Assembly (NCBI GenBank): GCA_040954595.2
Contig: CM082585.2
Coordinates: 6,386,001-6,450,000 of the forward strand
From: Balanoglossus misakiensis
Lineage: Eukaryota; Hemichordata
Reading direction: 5' to 3'
Length of the DNA: 64,000 bases
Shown in pieces: positions 25,427 through 38,500 of the stretch. A program made the translations under genes and the position numbers. The notes under the pieces are model-generated. The model was not told where the DNA came from. It was given only the letters and a program-made list of their open reading frames with translations, and did no database searches. Within the stretch, counting starts at the first letter, position 1. Every line of letters begins with the position of its first letter.

Positions 25427-25443
25427 CCCCCCCCCCCCCCCCC
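25427..25443 (+). repeat. Poly-C tract
   Basis: An uninterrupted run of C just before the foldback at 25490. The length is prone to sequencing error. Confidence 0.8.
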
Positions 25444-25489
25444 TGCTTCTTCCGTTGGGCACTCCAGAAAGAGGGTCTGGGGAAACCAC

Positions 25490-25579
25490 CATAGACAAAT
25501 CTCCGGGCAAAGATGGCCGACTTGAGACAAAAGCGATGCATGATGGTTACAGCCATCTTTGCCTGGAGATTTGTCTATG
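25490..25579. repeat. Foldback with 28-bp arms
   Basis: CATAGACAAATCTCCGGGCA near 25490 is the reverse complement of the sequence ending at 25579 (TGCCTGGAGATTTGTCTATG), with arms of about 28 bp, one main mismatch and a loop of about 35 nt. RNA from either strand would fold into a stable hairpin. No known small-RNA family was recognised. Confidence 0.65.
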
Positions 25580-28500
25580 TATTAAAACGGTGCCACACTG
25601 ATTTAATCAGCCTCCATACGAACAGTACGCAACTATCGTGGTATGCGTCGCCAAGAGATGACAAACTGATGTAAATGCAAGTAATGGTGAGGATTTTAGA
25701 GGATACATTTGAAGTACATGTACAGTGGTAAAAATATTTGAAATTTGGCAGCTATAGGGGCTTTAACGTATCTGTAATGAATATCTGCATAGCAGAGAGC
25801 AGATATGATCTGCTGAATTATATTATATAAGGAAGTATAAACAAAAAGCTTTGGACTCACGTTCAGCCAATCCATGTGGCACGTACGTCATATTGGAATA
25901 GGAATTTTCCCCACTGCCGAGAGAGGGCGCTCACACATTTCACGACTGCTCATTCAAGTGCCACACCCATCCTGAATGATGAATGGGTCACCTGATGCAA
26001 ACGGAAACAAAAGGCCTCTCATGCGAGTGAATATACACACGACAAAGCTCAGGCATTAAATTTCCTCAGAATATAAACCCCAGATTCAGCCAATCAGAAG
26101 GCTGGATTCAGATCAAGCATAATATATTTTCAAGTACAGTAAAAAGCTACACTGGATGGATCCTGTTCTACAATTTCTAATTCATATGGAAAAAAAATAT
26201 GAATGAAGGAGAAACCCTACAGGTAGAAATTAACAGTAATACACCATGAATACCAACAATCACAAGACATTCTATTGACTTTATTACATTACAAAGACTA
26301 CATTACAATTGACAATGTACAAAACACGATATCCATCAACTATTAAGGAAAGTGAAGGGGTCGGACAGGGGTCATCAAAGGTCATAAATATATATAGATA
26401 ATTAATTTCCAGATTTGTTTCAAAAGCATAATATATTCAACATATCACCTGATTTTCTTCAAATAATCTTCATTATAATTACCATATATATCATAAAACC
26501 TCTGCCAGTGTACTGGCACTTTCCTTAATACTAAAAACAGTCAAAAAAGTATTTCAGCATAAATATAGAGAATTGACCGTCGTGTTTACATCATGCTTTG
26601 TGGGATGAACACTTAACGCGGTCGTTAACGGTGTTAGTATGTAAATCTAGGTAAATATAAGTATTATCCTAATACGGTAAATGGTTGAAATAACTATGGG
26701 ATATATATAAAGACGAGTAAATTCGGTGATAGAAATATGATAATCTGCATGCTTCAAGGTGAGATGAAATGTGTAATGATAAAAGCTCTGTGTACAGTAC
26801 AGAAAATAGAAAATATGTGAAGATCGGCCCACTGATGCATGTAACAATCGACTGTATACACACACTGCAGTTTCAATATGTGTCAAATATTCATGTGAAA
26901 TGATTGCTTTTCTGTTTCATCCCGACGCAATAGTGGCGTATCTACACATCAAAGGGATATTACTGTAAAATGGGGAATTTTGGCGACAGTATTGCTCACA
27001 TGTCGCGTCATGCTCACCATGTACCCACAATGCACTGCACCTAATCTCACAATTGACTACCCATAATTTTAATGCATCCTGAACATAATTGTGCAACCAA
27101 TGGAATTTGATGGGATAATGATCATCGCATTTCTATAGATACATATTATCCTTCATAAAACTATTAGGATTTCGGGTAGTTACAGTGATTATTACACACA
27201 TCAGTGAAATTCCCAGCTTAACGCTACACAGTAAGCTCCTGAATAAAATAAAACATAGATTTTCAAAAAGCTGTTTAAGATTATGTGTGAAATTCACTCA
27301 ATAAGTAATGCTGACATAATAATATGAATTCTGTGTTTGATCTAAACACTTCAGCCGGTCATCAAATAAATATTTGATTTCGAAAACAGATAAAGCCTCT
27401 TTCCTAATTATGGGTATTGCACTAGACTGGTGACTGTGTACAACTGCCTTCAATCATCTAAGAAAAGGGTACTGCCCTTACTTATTGCAAATGACATTAC
27501 TTATTTAAAATGAGGTATGGTGAGAAACATCAAATGCAAAAACCAACAGAAAACTTATTTTGATTCGTCAAGTGTGAACTTTGACCCGGACTAGCAGTAT
27601 CAGTTACCTCACAGCGACCGATATAAATTCAAACCTTTCCTGTTTTGTCGGTTAAGTGAGAAATAGAAATGTCAATAATATTACGATGTGGTTCGATAAT
27701 CTTTCTTGCGGTGTTGACATATGTGTCAAAGTATGTATAAAGGTGAGTCGGTACCATAATCTGATGAAATAATTTCCCAGTAGATTTGGGGTCCAAGCAG
27801 CATTGGAATTATGACCAAAACTTAGCTTTTTTCTAAATTGCATAACACCATCTTAACTGGCTTTTATGCATCAATACATATTTCAGAACATGATTTGAAA
27901 AATAGTCGTTGAAATAAAAGTAGCATATTAGAATTTTCATTGTATCCTATGATTTCTGCACACATTACACAGCTGTCCCTGTTAATTAATACATTAATTA
28001 ATTAATTAATCACGATCTACAGGGCTTTTTATTGTTAGCTTGGTTTTGAGTGCCAGTGAGAGTGAGAATATATATAATTATCAAATTAGAATTCAATTGA
28101 TTAGCAAAGAATGGCCAAGATCATTTACAGAGTTTTACGAATTTGGCATTTTGCACATAATGTATATAAGTACATCTATAGCAGCCACCTTTTTTCTATT
28201 TTTGAAACAATTTACATCATATATGTATATAGATGCTGCAAATTCGGTTGAAATTGTCCGTACATGTATATTTACAATAATTTTGAGATAAATCTGTCAG
28301 GATTTTTGAACGATAGACCGTTGTGTACCCATAACTACGTGTAATAATGACAAACAGGGCAGTTTGTAGACGCTCATTGATATCTCAAATACAATATTTC
28401 CATCAACAGCTGAAAGTTAATTTTGAAGAGAAAATCGCAGAGATACACTATACAGCATACACATAGGAATGTATGTAAATGGTGAAAATCAGGTTTGGTG

Positions 28501-28882
28501 GTACAGAAATCGGGCAACTTCTATTGTACATTAATAGGTTACAAGAAAAATATTACTAATTTACTCATAAGTTCTAACAGAATATCAGCAAGTGATTTTG
28601 CTTATGCACCAGAGTTAGATTCAAGAAGTAAGAATTGTCACTATGCTTGATTTTGAGACGAAATTCAAATCATATTGTCTGTCGATTCTGTCAGCCAAAT
28701 GATGCAGACTCTTCAACCCTTCACAATCGTTCGATAAAACTGCCATTTCTGTAATTACGGCAATCATCCTTCATTATTGCAGATTTTGATAACGCGTGCA
28801 AATAAGTGAGTTGAACATTTGAAATTCCCGGGAAATCCTAATCATTGCACATGCAACTACTAAAGCACCAACCAGAAATTAA

Positions 28883-28990
28883 CATTTTCCACCGACTTGG
28901 GTGGTAGTGATCATTTTCACTGACTTAGGTGGTAATGATCATTTTCCACTGACTTGGGTGGTAATATTATCATCATTTACCTAAGTGGTA
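28883..28990 (+). repeat. 29-bp tandem repeat, about 3-4 units
   Basis: Units of the form CATTTTCCACTGACTTGGGT followed by GGTAATGAT repeat with a period near 29 bp and decay at the 3' end (ACCTAAGTGGTAAAATG). Confidence 0.6.
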
Positions 28991-29286
28991 AAATGACAAT
29001 TTTTACTGATCTCAAGCAAGTGGTAAAAGGAGGTACAATTTATATTTCAAGAAGTGAGAATTTTCAAACTTGGCTGTATGCCATCTGTCCTAATCACAGA
29101 ACAATTCTACACTTCTGTATTTTTAACAGCACTCCTTTTCAGTTAAACACCACACAATGAGATTTTTTATCACAAAAACACCAAAAGCACTTTAGATTAA
29201 TAATTTCAATTCTTAAAAAGAGCGCACAGCTTAGAAATTCACGAAAATAGCAAGTCATAATAAAAATGTGCAAATATAACCCTCTA

Positions 29287-29292
29287 TTTATT
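29287..29292 (-). promoter_or_regulatory. Candidate poly(A) signal of the tetraspanin gene
   Basis: AATAAA on the minus strand, 235 nt past the tetraspanin stop codon. If used, it places the foldback at 29355-29444 inside the 3' untranslated region. Confidence 0.35.
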
Positions 29293-29354
29293 TTTCGCTG
29301 TAATAGCATATGAAAAGATGCTGAATGTGAATAGATTCTCTTGTTGTGCTATTT

Positions 29355-29444
29355 ACCCTTTCACCACAATGGTTCAGTCCATACCCATTGTTTTCCATGG
29401 TAAGGTTGGACCTCTAAAGATGGAACTGGGGGTGAAAGGGTTAA
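29355..29444. repeat. Short foldback element, family B copy 3
   Basis: ACCCTTTCACCACAATGGTT ... CTGGGGGTGAAAGGGTTAA, inverted relative to copies 1 and 2. The two ends are reverse complements over at least 11 bp. It lies between the tetraspanin stop and its candidate poly(A) signal. Confidence 0.75.
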
Positions 29445-29526
29445 ACGTGATAGCATATAGTTCCCACATAGAAAGCCTACAAGGAAAAGATAACCCCCTG
29501 TATATCTATGACTAAAACTATTTGCT

Positions 29527-32500
29527 TTAAACCATCTCGTATTTGTTAGAGTTGATGACTTTGGCCAGACAGCAAGCCAGGATGATACCAAATACCTACA
29601 AACAAGAAAAAAGAATCCAGTTATTTTTATAGAATACAGTCTTGAGGGAAATGCTATACCAAATTTGTTTGTGATATCCAAACCTGTTTGGGGGATGTTG
29701 CAATGTTTCTGTTAGTAGACATGAGTGTGTGTTTTTCTTTAATTCAGTAGCAGTACTGAGACAATTCCTATTAGATGCCAATGGTACATTGAAAACTTAC
29801 CTGAAAGAATGCAACGCCCATTGCACATGCTCCAATGATGACCATGTTTTTGTCCAAAAATGAAGCAACTTTCTCATAGCAGCCCTGAAACACAGAACAG
29901 AAAAAAGATCACCTTGTCAGAGAAATAGATAAACGGTAAAAGACCAATTATTCATTTTGGCGAGTTTTTCACTCTTGTGTCTACAAGTGGGATGAAAGTT
30001 GTGTGTGGTTCATTCACTATATATCAACATGTAGAATAACATAAACGGTGTCTGGTATCAAACATAATAAATGGAAAAAGTGCAGCGAGAGAGAGACTTT
30101 GTCCCTTTAAAGACAGATTTTCAAGACAAGTGTCAGAATTCTACCTTAATAGAGTATAGTACCTACTGTAAAATATTGTTTTAATCCCATAAAATATGAT
30201 CATGACCTTGTGAAATTCATAATACTCACATCAGTGTAAATGGTAGGATCGCCTTGGCTTGGGTCCATCTGGCAGTCTTCAGCTTTGGACTCGGAACAGC
30301 AGCTTGAGGGGTACTGTTTATTGCTCTCAAAGTAAATTGTCTCAAGCCAATCTTCTGGGCCTTCCACTCCACAGCAATCTAACTGCAAGGTGATCATTAC
30401 AAGATGAAATTCAGTGGTAAAAAACAATCAACCTTTAACAAATAATGAGTAATTTTCAGCCAGAGATGGGTACATTGATCAGAATGATTCCAGAAGGGTA
30501 CATATGCTCAGAATTCACAGGACCGGGTAACTTAAAATACCAACACTGCCATTTTCCAGGAAACCTGTGTTTCTATGGTAAGTCAACATTCCATGATACC
30601 ACAGGTTGTGGGGTCATGTAATTCCCGGACTTTCCAGCATTGAATTTTAGTTTTCTAGGAAATTTTAGAAGCAGTGATTATTTCCTGGACATGGACCCTA
30701 TTCACATTTACCATACAGTGCAGTGTACAATCAAGAAACGATTACCGTGTCTCTAAAACCTATTTACCACATGCATCATCATTCCAAAATACAATTCATA
30801 TCTGTGTTTATATTCTTGCATTTGCTCCTGTTTTATCCTCATTTTTCAACTTACGCCCTTTTGTATTTCATCCACAGCCTCGCTGTCTGCTTGGTGTCCG
30901 TCCAGGCCGTATTCGTGCACTGAATTGTTCAACCCATTATGGAAGCCTTCCTGTATCTGTCAATTTCAAAATAATGCACAAATTACACCATATCATAATT
31001 TATCTCAATATCAAAACAATTCACAAATGCTATGATATGAGGATACAATAATGTGTCGAAATAGACAACTGTAAATATCAAAATACGCCATAATATCACA
31101 ACAAAATAATTTCTTAAAATGGGCGACACTTGTTGAGTTCAATGACCCAAATACAGCAGAATATATTACAGATTTTAGAGAAGAGTATATTGTCCACAAA
31201 CATGACACACCGATTGATAAACAGATGCACTCAATATGGTTCAGCAGTGAATTTGAAAGCCGAGATCTAATAGCTTACCACCGTGCTGATGACCATACAA
31301 ATTTAATCTATACATCAATAGAAAATATGGGCTCGCAACAATTGTGTAGTCTTCGACAGATAAAGAGTGAATGTGACATACTTACTGGATGTCTGTAGAC
31401 CAATCCAGAAATACCAGCAGCAAGTTCGGCAATCAGTACGACGAAGAGCAATAAACCATACTGAAAAAAAAAATTAAATGCAGAGAAGGAAAAAAATGGA
31501 TTATAAGATCTGTATTCTGGACAGTAAAATAAGCTGGTGGGATGAATGAAAAGTTACACCAATCGGAAAATGGTATCACCCACACCAAGGTGGGCGAAAG
31601 TTGGTCCTGGCGCTTTTTTCCCATGATTCAAATTACAGTAAACGCCATATTGGAAATTCTGCCAACTTTCCCTCGATTTTGTAAAAAATCGCGCAACTTA
31701 TACATGGCGAATGTTTTTTTCTGATAGAGTGAGCTCAAAGCTACCAAATTATGTAGAAATCAGCTGGACCAGACTTCCCCTTTAACAAACCATACAGCTT
31801 GATAAATGTCAATATTTGAAAATGAACTGATGGCTGATGTGAGATGATTTATCACAGGAAATCAAATGTTGACAAATTAGACACCGTGACTCAAATCATA
31901 CTGATCTGAATTTCTAATAAATGCCACATGATATTTGCATATGGTGTTGTGAGTTTAACTGTTCACATACTTCACTGGTCACAGGAATATCATATTTCAT
32001 TTTCTGAATTACCACTTGATGTTAGGTGCCCGCATTTGAGATCATGTCCCCGCAATACGATATTTTACTTTCTGAATTAACAATTGATGTTAAGTGCATA
32101 TATTTGTGATTACATTGCTTATTTTGATATACTTCCATTTCTATGAAATAGTATAGTTCCAAAGTTGAAATAGAACTTAGCAAAATGCCATTCTTATAAA
32201 TAAATTTAAAAGGAAAGGTTTTATTTTCACATCAAACATTACAAATTTTCTTCAAGAAAACAGTGTCAACGATATTCGACACTGCAGTGTTCTGGGGTTC
32301 GTGGATCATGTTTGGTGCTCCATGACCTATGACCTTTGATAGAACATAAGGAAACTATGAGTTACAGGATTTCGTCCCGACCTAAGGTTCTAAATCTGCA
32401 CAGATGCCTTATGTTCGAGGGGAAATACTAAAACGAAATCTTCCTCTGTATAGAGTGCAAACTGCACCACTGAAAATAATTGGATTTGACCAAAACAATG

Positions 32501-35500
32501 GGAAAAAAAGTTCAAAGTTGACACAACTCACCAATCGGAGCAGCCAGGAAATATTCTTGAAAGTGGCGCAGCATCCTAGGAATCCAACGATGATGATGAA
32601 CGCACCAGTTCCAATCAAGATGTAGGGTAGATTGGTGTAGTCATATGTGGATAATTCATTGTATTTGGCCATTCCTATCTTGCCCCATATTCCGATGGCT
32701 AGAATGGCTACACCACTACACTGTATTAGTAAAAATAAAATATACAATATATATAATAGTGATACACACCAATAAGTCATAGAGCCAATGTCAACACTTT
32801 AATTAATGTCATATAACAGTTTATTCCTTTCAGTTTGGAGTACAATCGTTCCCCCCCCTGCAATAAAGTTTCTATCCATGGCATATGCCCACACTGACTT
32901 GACATCACAATTTTAAACCCATGTATGCCTACTGTCAATATTAGCATTCCAAATACTTTGCCATTTACATTCACAACATGTCAAACCACGTTCTCCCCTG
33001 AAGTAAATACATTCATGAATTTTTCTCATTTTCACAGTATAATGCACCTGACTATACGTGCCATGCCAGTACCTATCACAGCCATACAACCCATTCACTG
33101 AAAATTCTCTTGACATAATGGCCATGTTAGTAGTTAACTATAGATCTATTAGACCACACATTTTCTGTGAAGTTCATAATATTGCCATGACAAGGCCAAA
33201 TGAAAAATTAATGAGGACTTCACCAATATGACATATTTATGACTATACTTCATCAAGGACACAGAAACTCATTATATCTTTGCAGTTATAAATTATAAGG
33301 GTCGGTTCACAGCAAAGGCAGAGATATTATAGATTGTGAGCTATGTTTCTTGTGACCTATTTCCAAATACAAATTTTGTCGTTCACACAAGTGCACCATA
33401 TTATTTTTGACAGTAAACCTGTTTAGAGCATAAGACAGACACACAGACGCATCCACATATGGGTGGAGAAAACTCTGAACAGATTCCAACTGTTTTAACA
33501 CACCTTGAGACAATTGTTCTGAACATTATGTATGTATGTATGTATGTATGTATGTATGTATGTATGTATGTATGTATGTATGTATGTATGTATGTATGTA
33601 TGTATGTATGTATGTATGTATGTATGTACATGTATGTACATGTATGTATGTATGTATGTATGTATGTATGTATGTATGTATGTATGTATGTGTTGATGTA
33701 CTCAGATCGTGTGAGTATAGACACACACTCAGGACTAATCAAATCCTTTTTAGAGGATGTGCATATGACATGATGATTTTGTGTGCAGACTTGCTCGCTA
33801 CATGAACTGGTGCAGTATAGGTCTGGGTTCAAATCCTTTAAAATACAAGTCGATTACGTACTGGCAATATACAGACATGAAAGATTTGACAGTCGATCTG
33901 CTGTTAATCAAACATATGACCTTATCACCTGACTCAATGATTACTTTCTTCATCAACTATAAGTTTTATCTATTCATCTAAAATTCTTTTGACGTGCATT
34001 TTACAAATCTATGAGCTATATTTTACAGACACATGTATTATTATGTGAAATTTCACATTCTGGAATCATAACCCTGTTTGGATCAAGCTAGTACATTACA
34101 GGGCGAATTTACAATAACGCTATGAGAGCTTATAAAATGCCTGGGGAGAATTACACATACATTCAAAGCAGCTGACATTCTGAACCGCAGCCGTCTCTCC
34201 TTGGGAATGGTTACTATGGCAACGCAGATTGCTGCAAATTGTCTGAGTGAGTCAGACGACCAATTCTAGAAAGTCTACGACGGAGACAGGAAAAGAGACG
34301 TGGGTGTATCGGATTGGCTGTAAATGAATGCAAAATACCAAAGAATTTGTCGGATTTCCTAAGACAGGAAAAAAAAAGATGTCTACCTAAGCTCCTTCTC
34401 ACACATTTAAATTTCCCCTTCACCTCGTAGACGTCTCTTTCTCTGTTTAATTCAAAGTCACGTGATGGGATGTGACAAGTCCATCACCTAAATATGAGTT
34501 TTATTCACGTTAATTAATTGACTAAAACTCTCAGACCACCCACACACGGCTATAATCAAACACACTTAACCTAATTTTCAGAAATTTCCTTGAAATTCAT
34601 TTCGTTAATAATTTATTTAGAACTCATCTTGACAGGTGGAATGGGCAAATGACATTGTCATAGATTGTCAGAAAAGGTGAAAAAGTCCAGAACATCTGTG
34701 TTTTTTTCTAAGAATTATGGTGAGTAACATCCCGAAATAAGCTATTTTATCCACTTTCCATCATTGATGTCCTTCAGAAATATAGTAACCTGAGCTGGTT
34801 GTAAAATTTCATGATAAAATCATAACCAACATTTATGGTACTAATAAAACCCAGCATAATAGTCGTAGTCACTCGTTTAATGAGAAAAATAGATGATTCA
34901 TTACATTTTGGTATTAGCGCAATGTAGTTTTGAAGATTCCTGAAAATCATAGATTTATTTTCATGTTAGCTCCATTTTTTAATTGTGATGTTGTCCTCAT
35001 TTTATTTAACATAATCTTGCAAGGATATCCCCACCTTGGTGTTTTAAGCTACCCTGGTGATTCAGTTAAGCTGTGAAAAGGATTCTGTACATGGGGAAAC
35101 TGACTTCAGCAAATACTGCATGTCAGCCAACCTTAAGGGAATACGTTTCCATGGAGACTGCCTCGTGACCTTTTCGTCTTTATTTGAGATGCTGTCGCCG
35201 TAATTACGGTGAAGTCTTTAAGGATGTACACACGGCAAATCAGATTTACATATTGACTGTTCTTGCAGGATTACAGACAGAATTACTCGACACTCAGTCA
35301 AGAGTCCCGTGTCCTGTCTGTTACCATGGAAAGGTCGTGGGGAAACTCCCAAAGGTCATACTGGCAAAGCACTATGGGTAATAATTGCCCCCATCATTAG
35401 GCCAGCCTACCTGAAGATATTAGAATTGGAATATTTCTGCGCATGGAGATCTGAATTCTTGAGATGAGTTTGCAACAGATTTTGAAATTAAAATCCACAT

Positions 35501-38500
35501 GTAGGCAAATTAAAATCAATCCTGACATTTATAGGCATTGCATTCTTCATGTATTTTCATCTAAATCATGATGGTTTCCAAGACACAGATTAGCATGACC
35601 TTTCTACATCAATCATTCCTCCACAATCGATAATGTCTGGTTATTATTCACCGTATATTTTCTGCCTTATCATTTTGCTTGTCATAAAAGGTTGCTATTT
35701 CTTACAAAGAGTCTATCATTTCAGTCAATAGTCGGTCACCTACAGATTTCGCATGCAACACAGTATATCTCAATACAGAGACTTTCAGGCCTTTAAAACG
35801 TTATTTAGCTGAAACTGCAGCTCACAAGAAAGTGCTCTTGCTTGAAGGCATCAGAGTAAACCAGAGAAAGAGACCAGCAGAGTAAATTATACGCTGTGAG
35901 AGAATCTAGTGTTCTCCCCAGTACAATCAAAGAGTATTGGCCAATACCTGTTAATTATTCGGAAACTCATTATCATAACAATTATTTAAATAAATGCAAA
36001 TTAGCCAATACATACTGTATCATAAATTGCTGGGGAGAACACTGCAATGATAAAAAAAAACTGATTAAAAACGATAACCTACCAGCATATTAAATAAGCC
36101 AAAAAATAAACATGATGTCATACCAGACACCGGTATCTCTTTCTATACATCTAGATCAAGAATTTTCTTTTCACAAGGGTCCATTTGAATTACAGCATCA
36201 TGTTTCGAAACAAATCCATCAAAAGCTTATCAATATCAGTATGCTCGTCCATCAAATTATCATGCTGTGGGAACTTTTGTTCTACACGGCGTGCCTTTAT
36301 AATTTGCAGTCGTCTTCTCCTAAATATCAAAAGACTCATACACTACATGTTATTTTATATTCACAAATTGAAAAAAAAAATGAATAAATTTTTTAGTCAG
36401 ACTGACTTCTTTCTGTAAAGGTTTAATTCTAGGAATACTGCATTTTTTTATATCTTAATTTTACAGAATACAGTATTATTAACTGCAATTTTTATATCCT
36501 AATTTTACAGAATATTATTATTCCTGAGACAGTTTGAATACACAACTGTCTGCGCGACAGTCCCTCCATTGTAACTTATAAGGAATGACTACACGCATAT
36601 ATGAAGCTGGCTGATTGTCATTCTGTCTATGTATTATATCCGGTCTACGTCATTTCTACCTAAGGACACTCATCCATTCTGATCTGGGAATAAGAAATGC
36701 AATGAGACAGGGATGGCAGATCTTAGCAAGACGGTATTATCATTGAAGATGTCATACATTATTCACCTGATTCCGGGGTGGGTCCACTACAGGTTGTGCT
36801 GGGATCATAATACATGTATGCAATAACGATACAGACGTATATGTACTTTTATTTTGTCTTATTTTGTGTTTATTAAATTGTGTATTTGTCTATTTGTGTA
36901 GATTATTTTTACCCTTGTGATCAATGTATTGACGTATATCATGCTGCCATCTTAATTGGGATAATAAAGATTTTATTGATTAAATGATTGCTTGATTGAG
37001 TTTGTAATAATTATCGGGTAATTTGAATTTGCATACTACGATTAAAAGTGGCTATAATTGGATTTTCATTAATTCCCGGTATTAAAAGGACAGAATGTAC
37101 AACTTCTGATGTTATTTTGGGGTGTAGTTGTGTAGGCTACAAGGTATATATCCACATGCAGAATAACGTAAACGGTGTCTTGTATCAAACATAATGGAAA
37201 AAGGGCAGTTAGAGACATTGTCCCTTTAAAGGAAGAAACCTTTAGGTCAACAGAGGACGTTACTGCAATCACCGTCTGTGTGTTAAGTCAATTGCTCAAT
37301 CACGCTCTCACCATCCTTGCCTGTTTAAAATTTCACCTGAATCAACATTCCGACACACAGCGGAATGTTGGATTAGTTTCCCCGAGATTCACACAGGATT
37401 ACTTTGTGATGCAAAACAGAACTGATTAGCAAGAGAATTGACGGATGTACCACGTAAGATCTCTTCTGTGTGTGGGGATTGTATCCATTGTCCAAGCAAC
37501 ATTGCACGGTTGCAGATTGCAGAATAATTAGAGCTAATTTACTTCACTATAATTGTGCAAAGAGTGTGCAATGAATTATTTTAATGTATCTATATGTAAA
37601 TGAAACACCTAAACGTAGCGACGTTCCTAGCTCTATTTTTTCAATTCCCAAAGAGAAATGAAATTCTCATTTAAAAATTCCGTCCAGAGAACTCTTCCTG
37701 ATCCACGGAAATTCAAAGATAAAACTGGCATTATCTGTGTTGATGATTCCCAGTCGACCACCGCCCTCATTTCCGGCCAATCTATCACTGTCAGCAGAGA
37801 GCAATTTGATGGACAGACACTCAATTATCTCCAAAGTTGTCATAATCTTGCTTTTTTTTCACAATGAAGACTATTGTATCGTTCAGTCTACATGGCCAGA
37901 GGAAAATCGTCTCAGTCTGTAATGATATGCAGACTTATGGACCGACTTAAATGACAAAGACAGGCTCCAACTGATCAGCTCTTACAATTATTAATAATTC
38001 AGGTTTTGCTCTAAATTTAGAGTTTATTACTATTGTGATAAATTTGTCATGAAAATAACTGTTCGCTCTAAAATAAGATTAAAAGATTAATTTGAGGGAG
38101 AGTGATCAAAACACTCCCCAACATATCATGCACATAATAAATGATTTGGTTTTAATTTAACCCTGCCAATCACTTTTTTGTTAAAATGTCTTCGCTCAAG
38201 ATGGGAAAGTCAATCATACTAAATATTCTCCCATCCCCAAAAGATAGAAAGGCCTATTCTATATTCAAATGAACCTCATGTAGCAATTTCCCTGCTGTCG
38301 TTTCAGCGCATCGAAGAACATACCACTTTTCAATGCTTATTTCAAACGGGGGAGGTGAATTTTAGATTTTAATGTCTTCTGACAACGAATACTTCAGGTA
38401 TTTTGTGAATAAATATTTTATGGTGACGAAAATTATGTGTATAAGCAACTGTCACTTAAATTCACAGATAACATTCACTCGACCGTGATAGTTTGATATT

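Larger units (their letters stand above)
17668..29286. other. Gene-poor stretch between RAP2 and the tetraspanin
   Basis: No reading frame here resembles a known protein or shows coding texture; all are short and AT-driven. The first part probably includes RAP2 3' untranslated sequence. The rest holds the repeats listed separately: short foldbacks near 21.9, 22.5 and 25.5 kb, ATATTTGG repeats near 23.0 kb and a 29-bp tandem repeat near 28.9 kb. Regulatory elements could be present but cannot be seen from one sequence. Confidence 0.6.

Noticed and set aside
33459-33832. Long open frames on both strands over the microsatellite
   Set aside because: They are translations of (GTAT)n, giving MYVC or IHTY repeats with no other coding signal.
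33815-33842. GGTTCAAATCC as a tRNA B box
   Set aside because: No cloverleaf or A box could be built around it.
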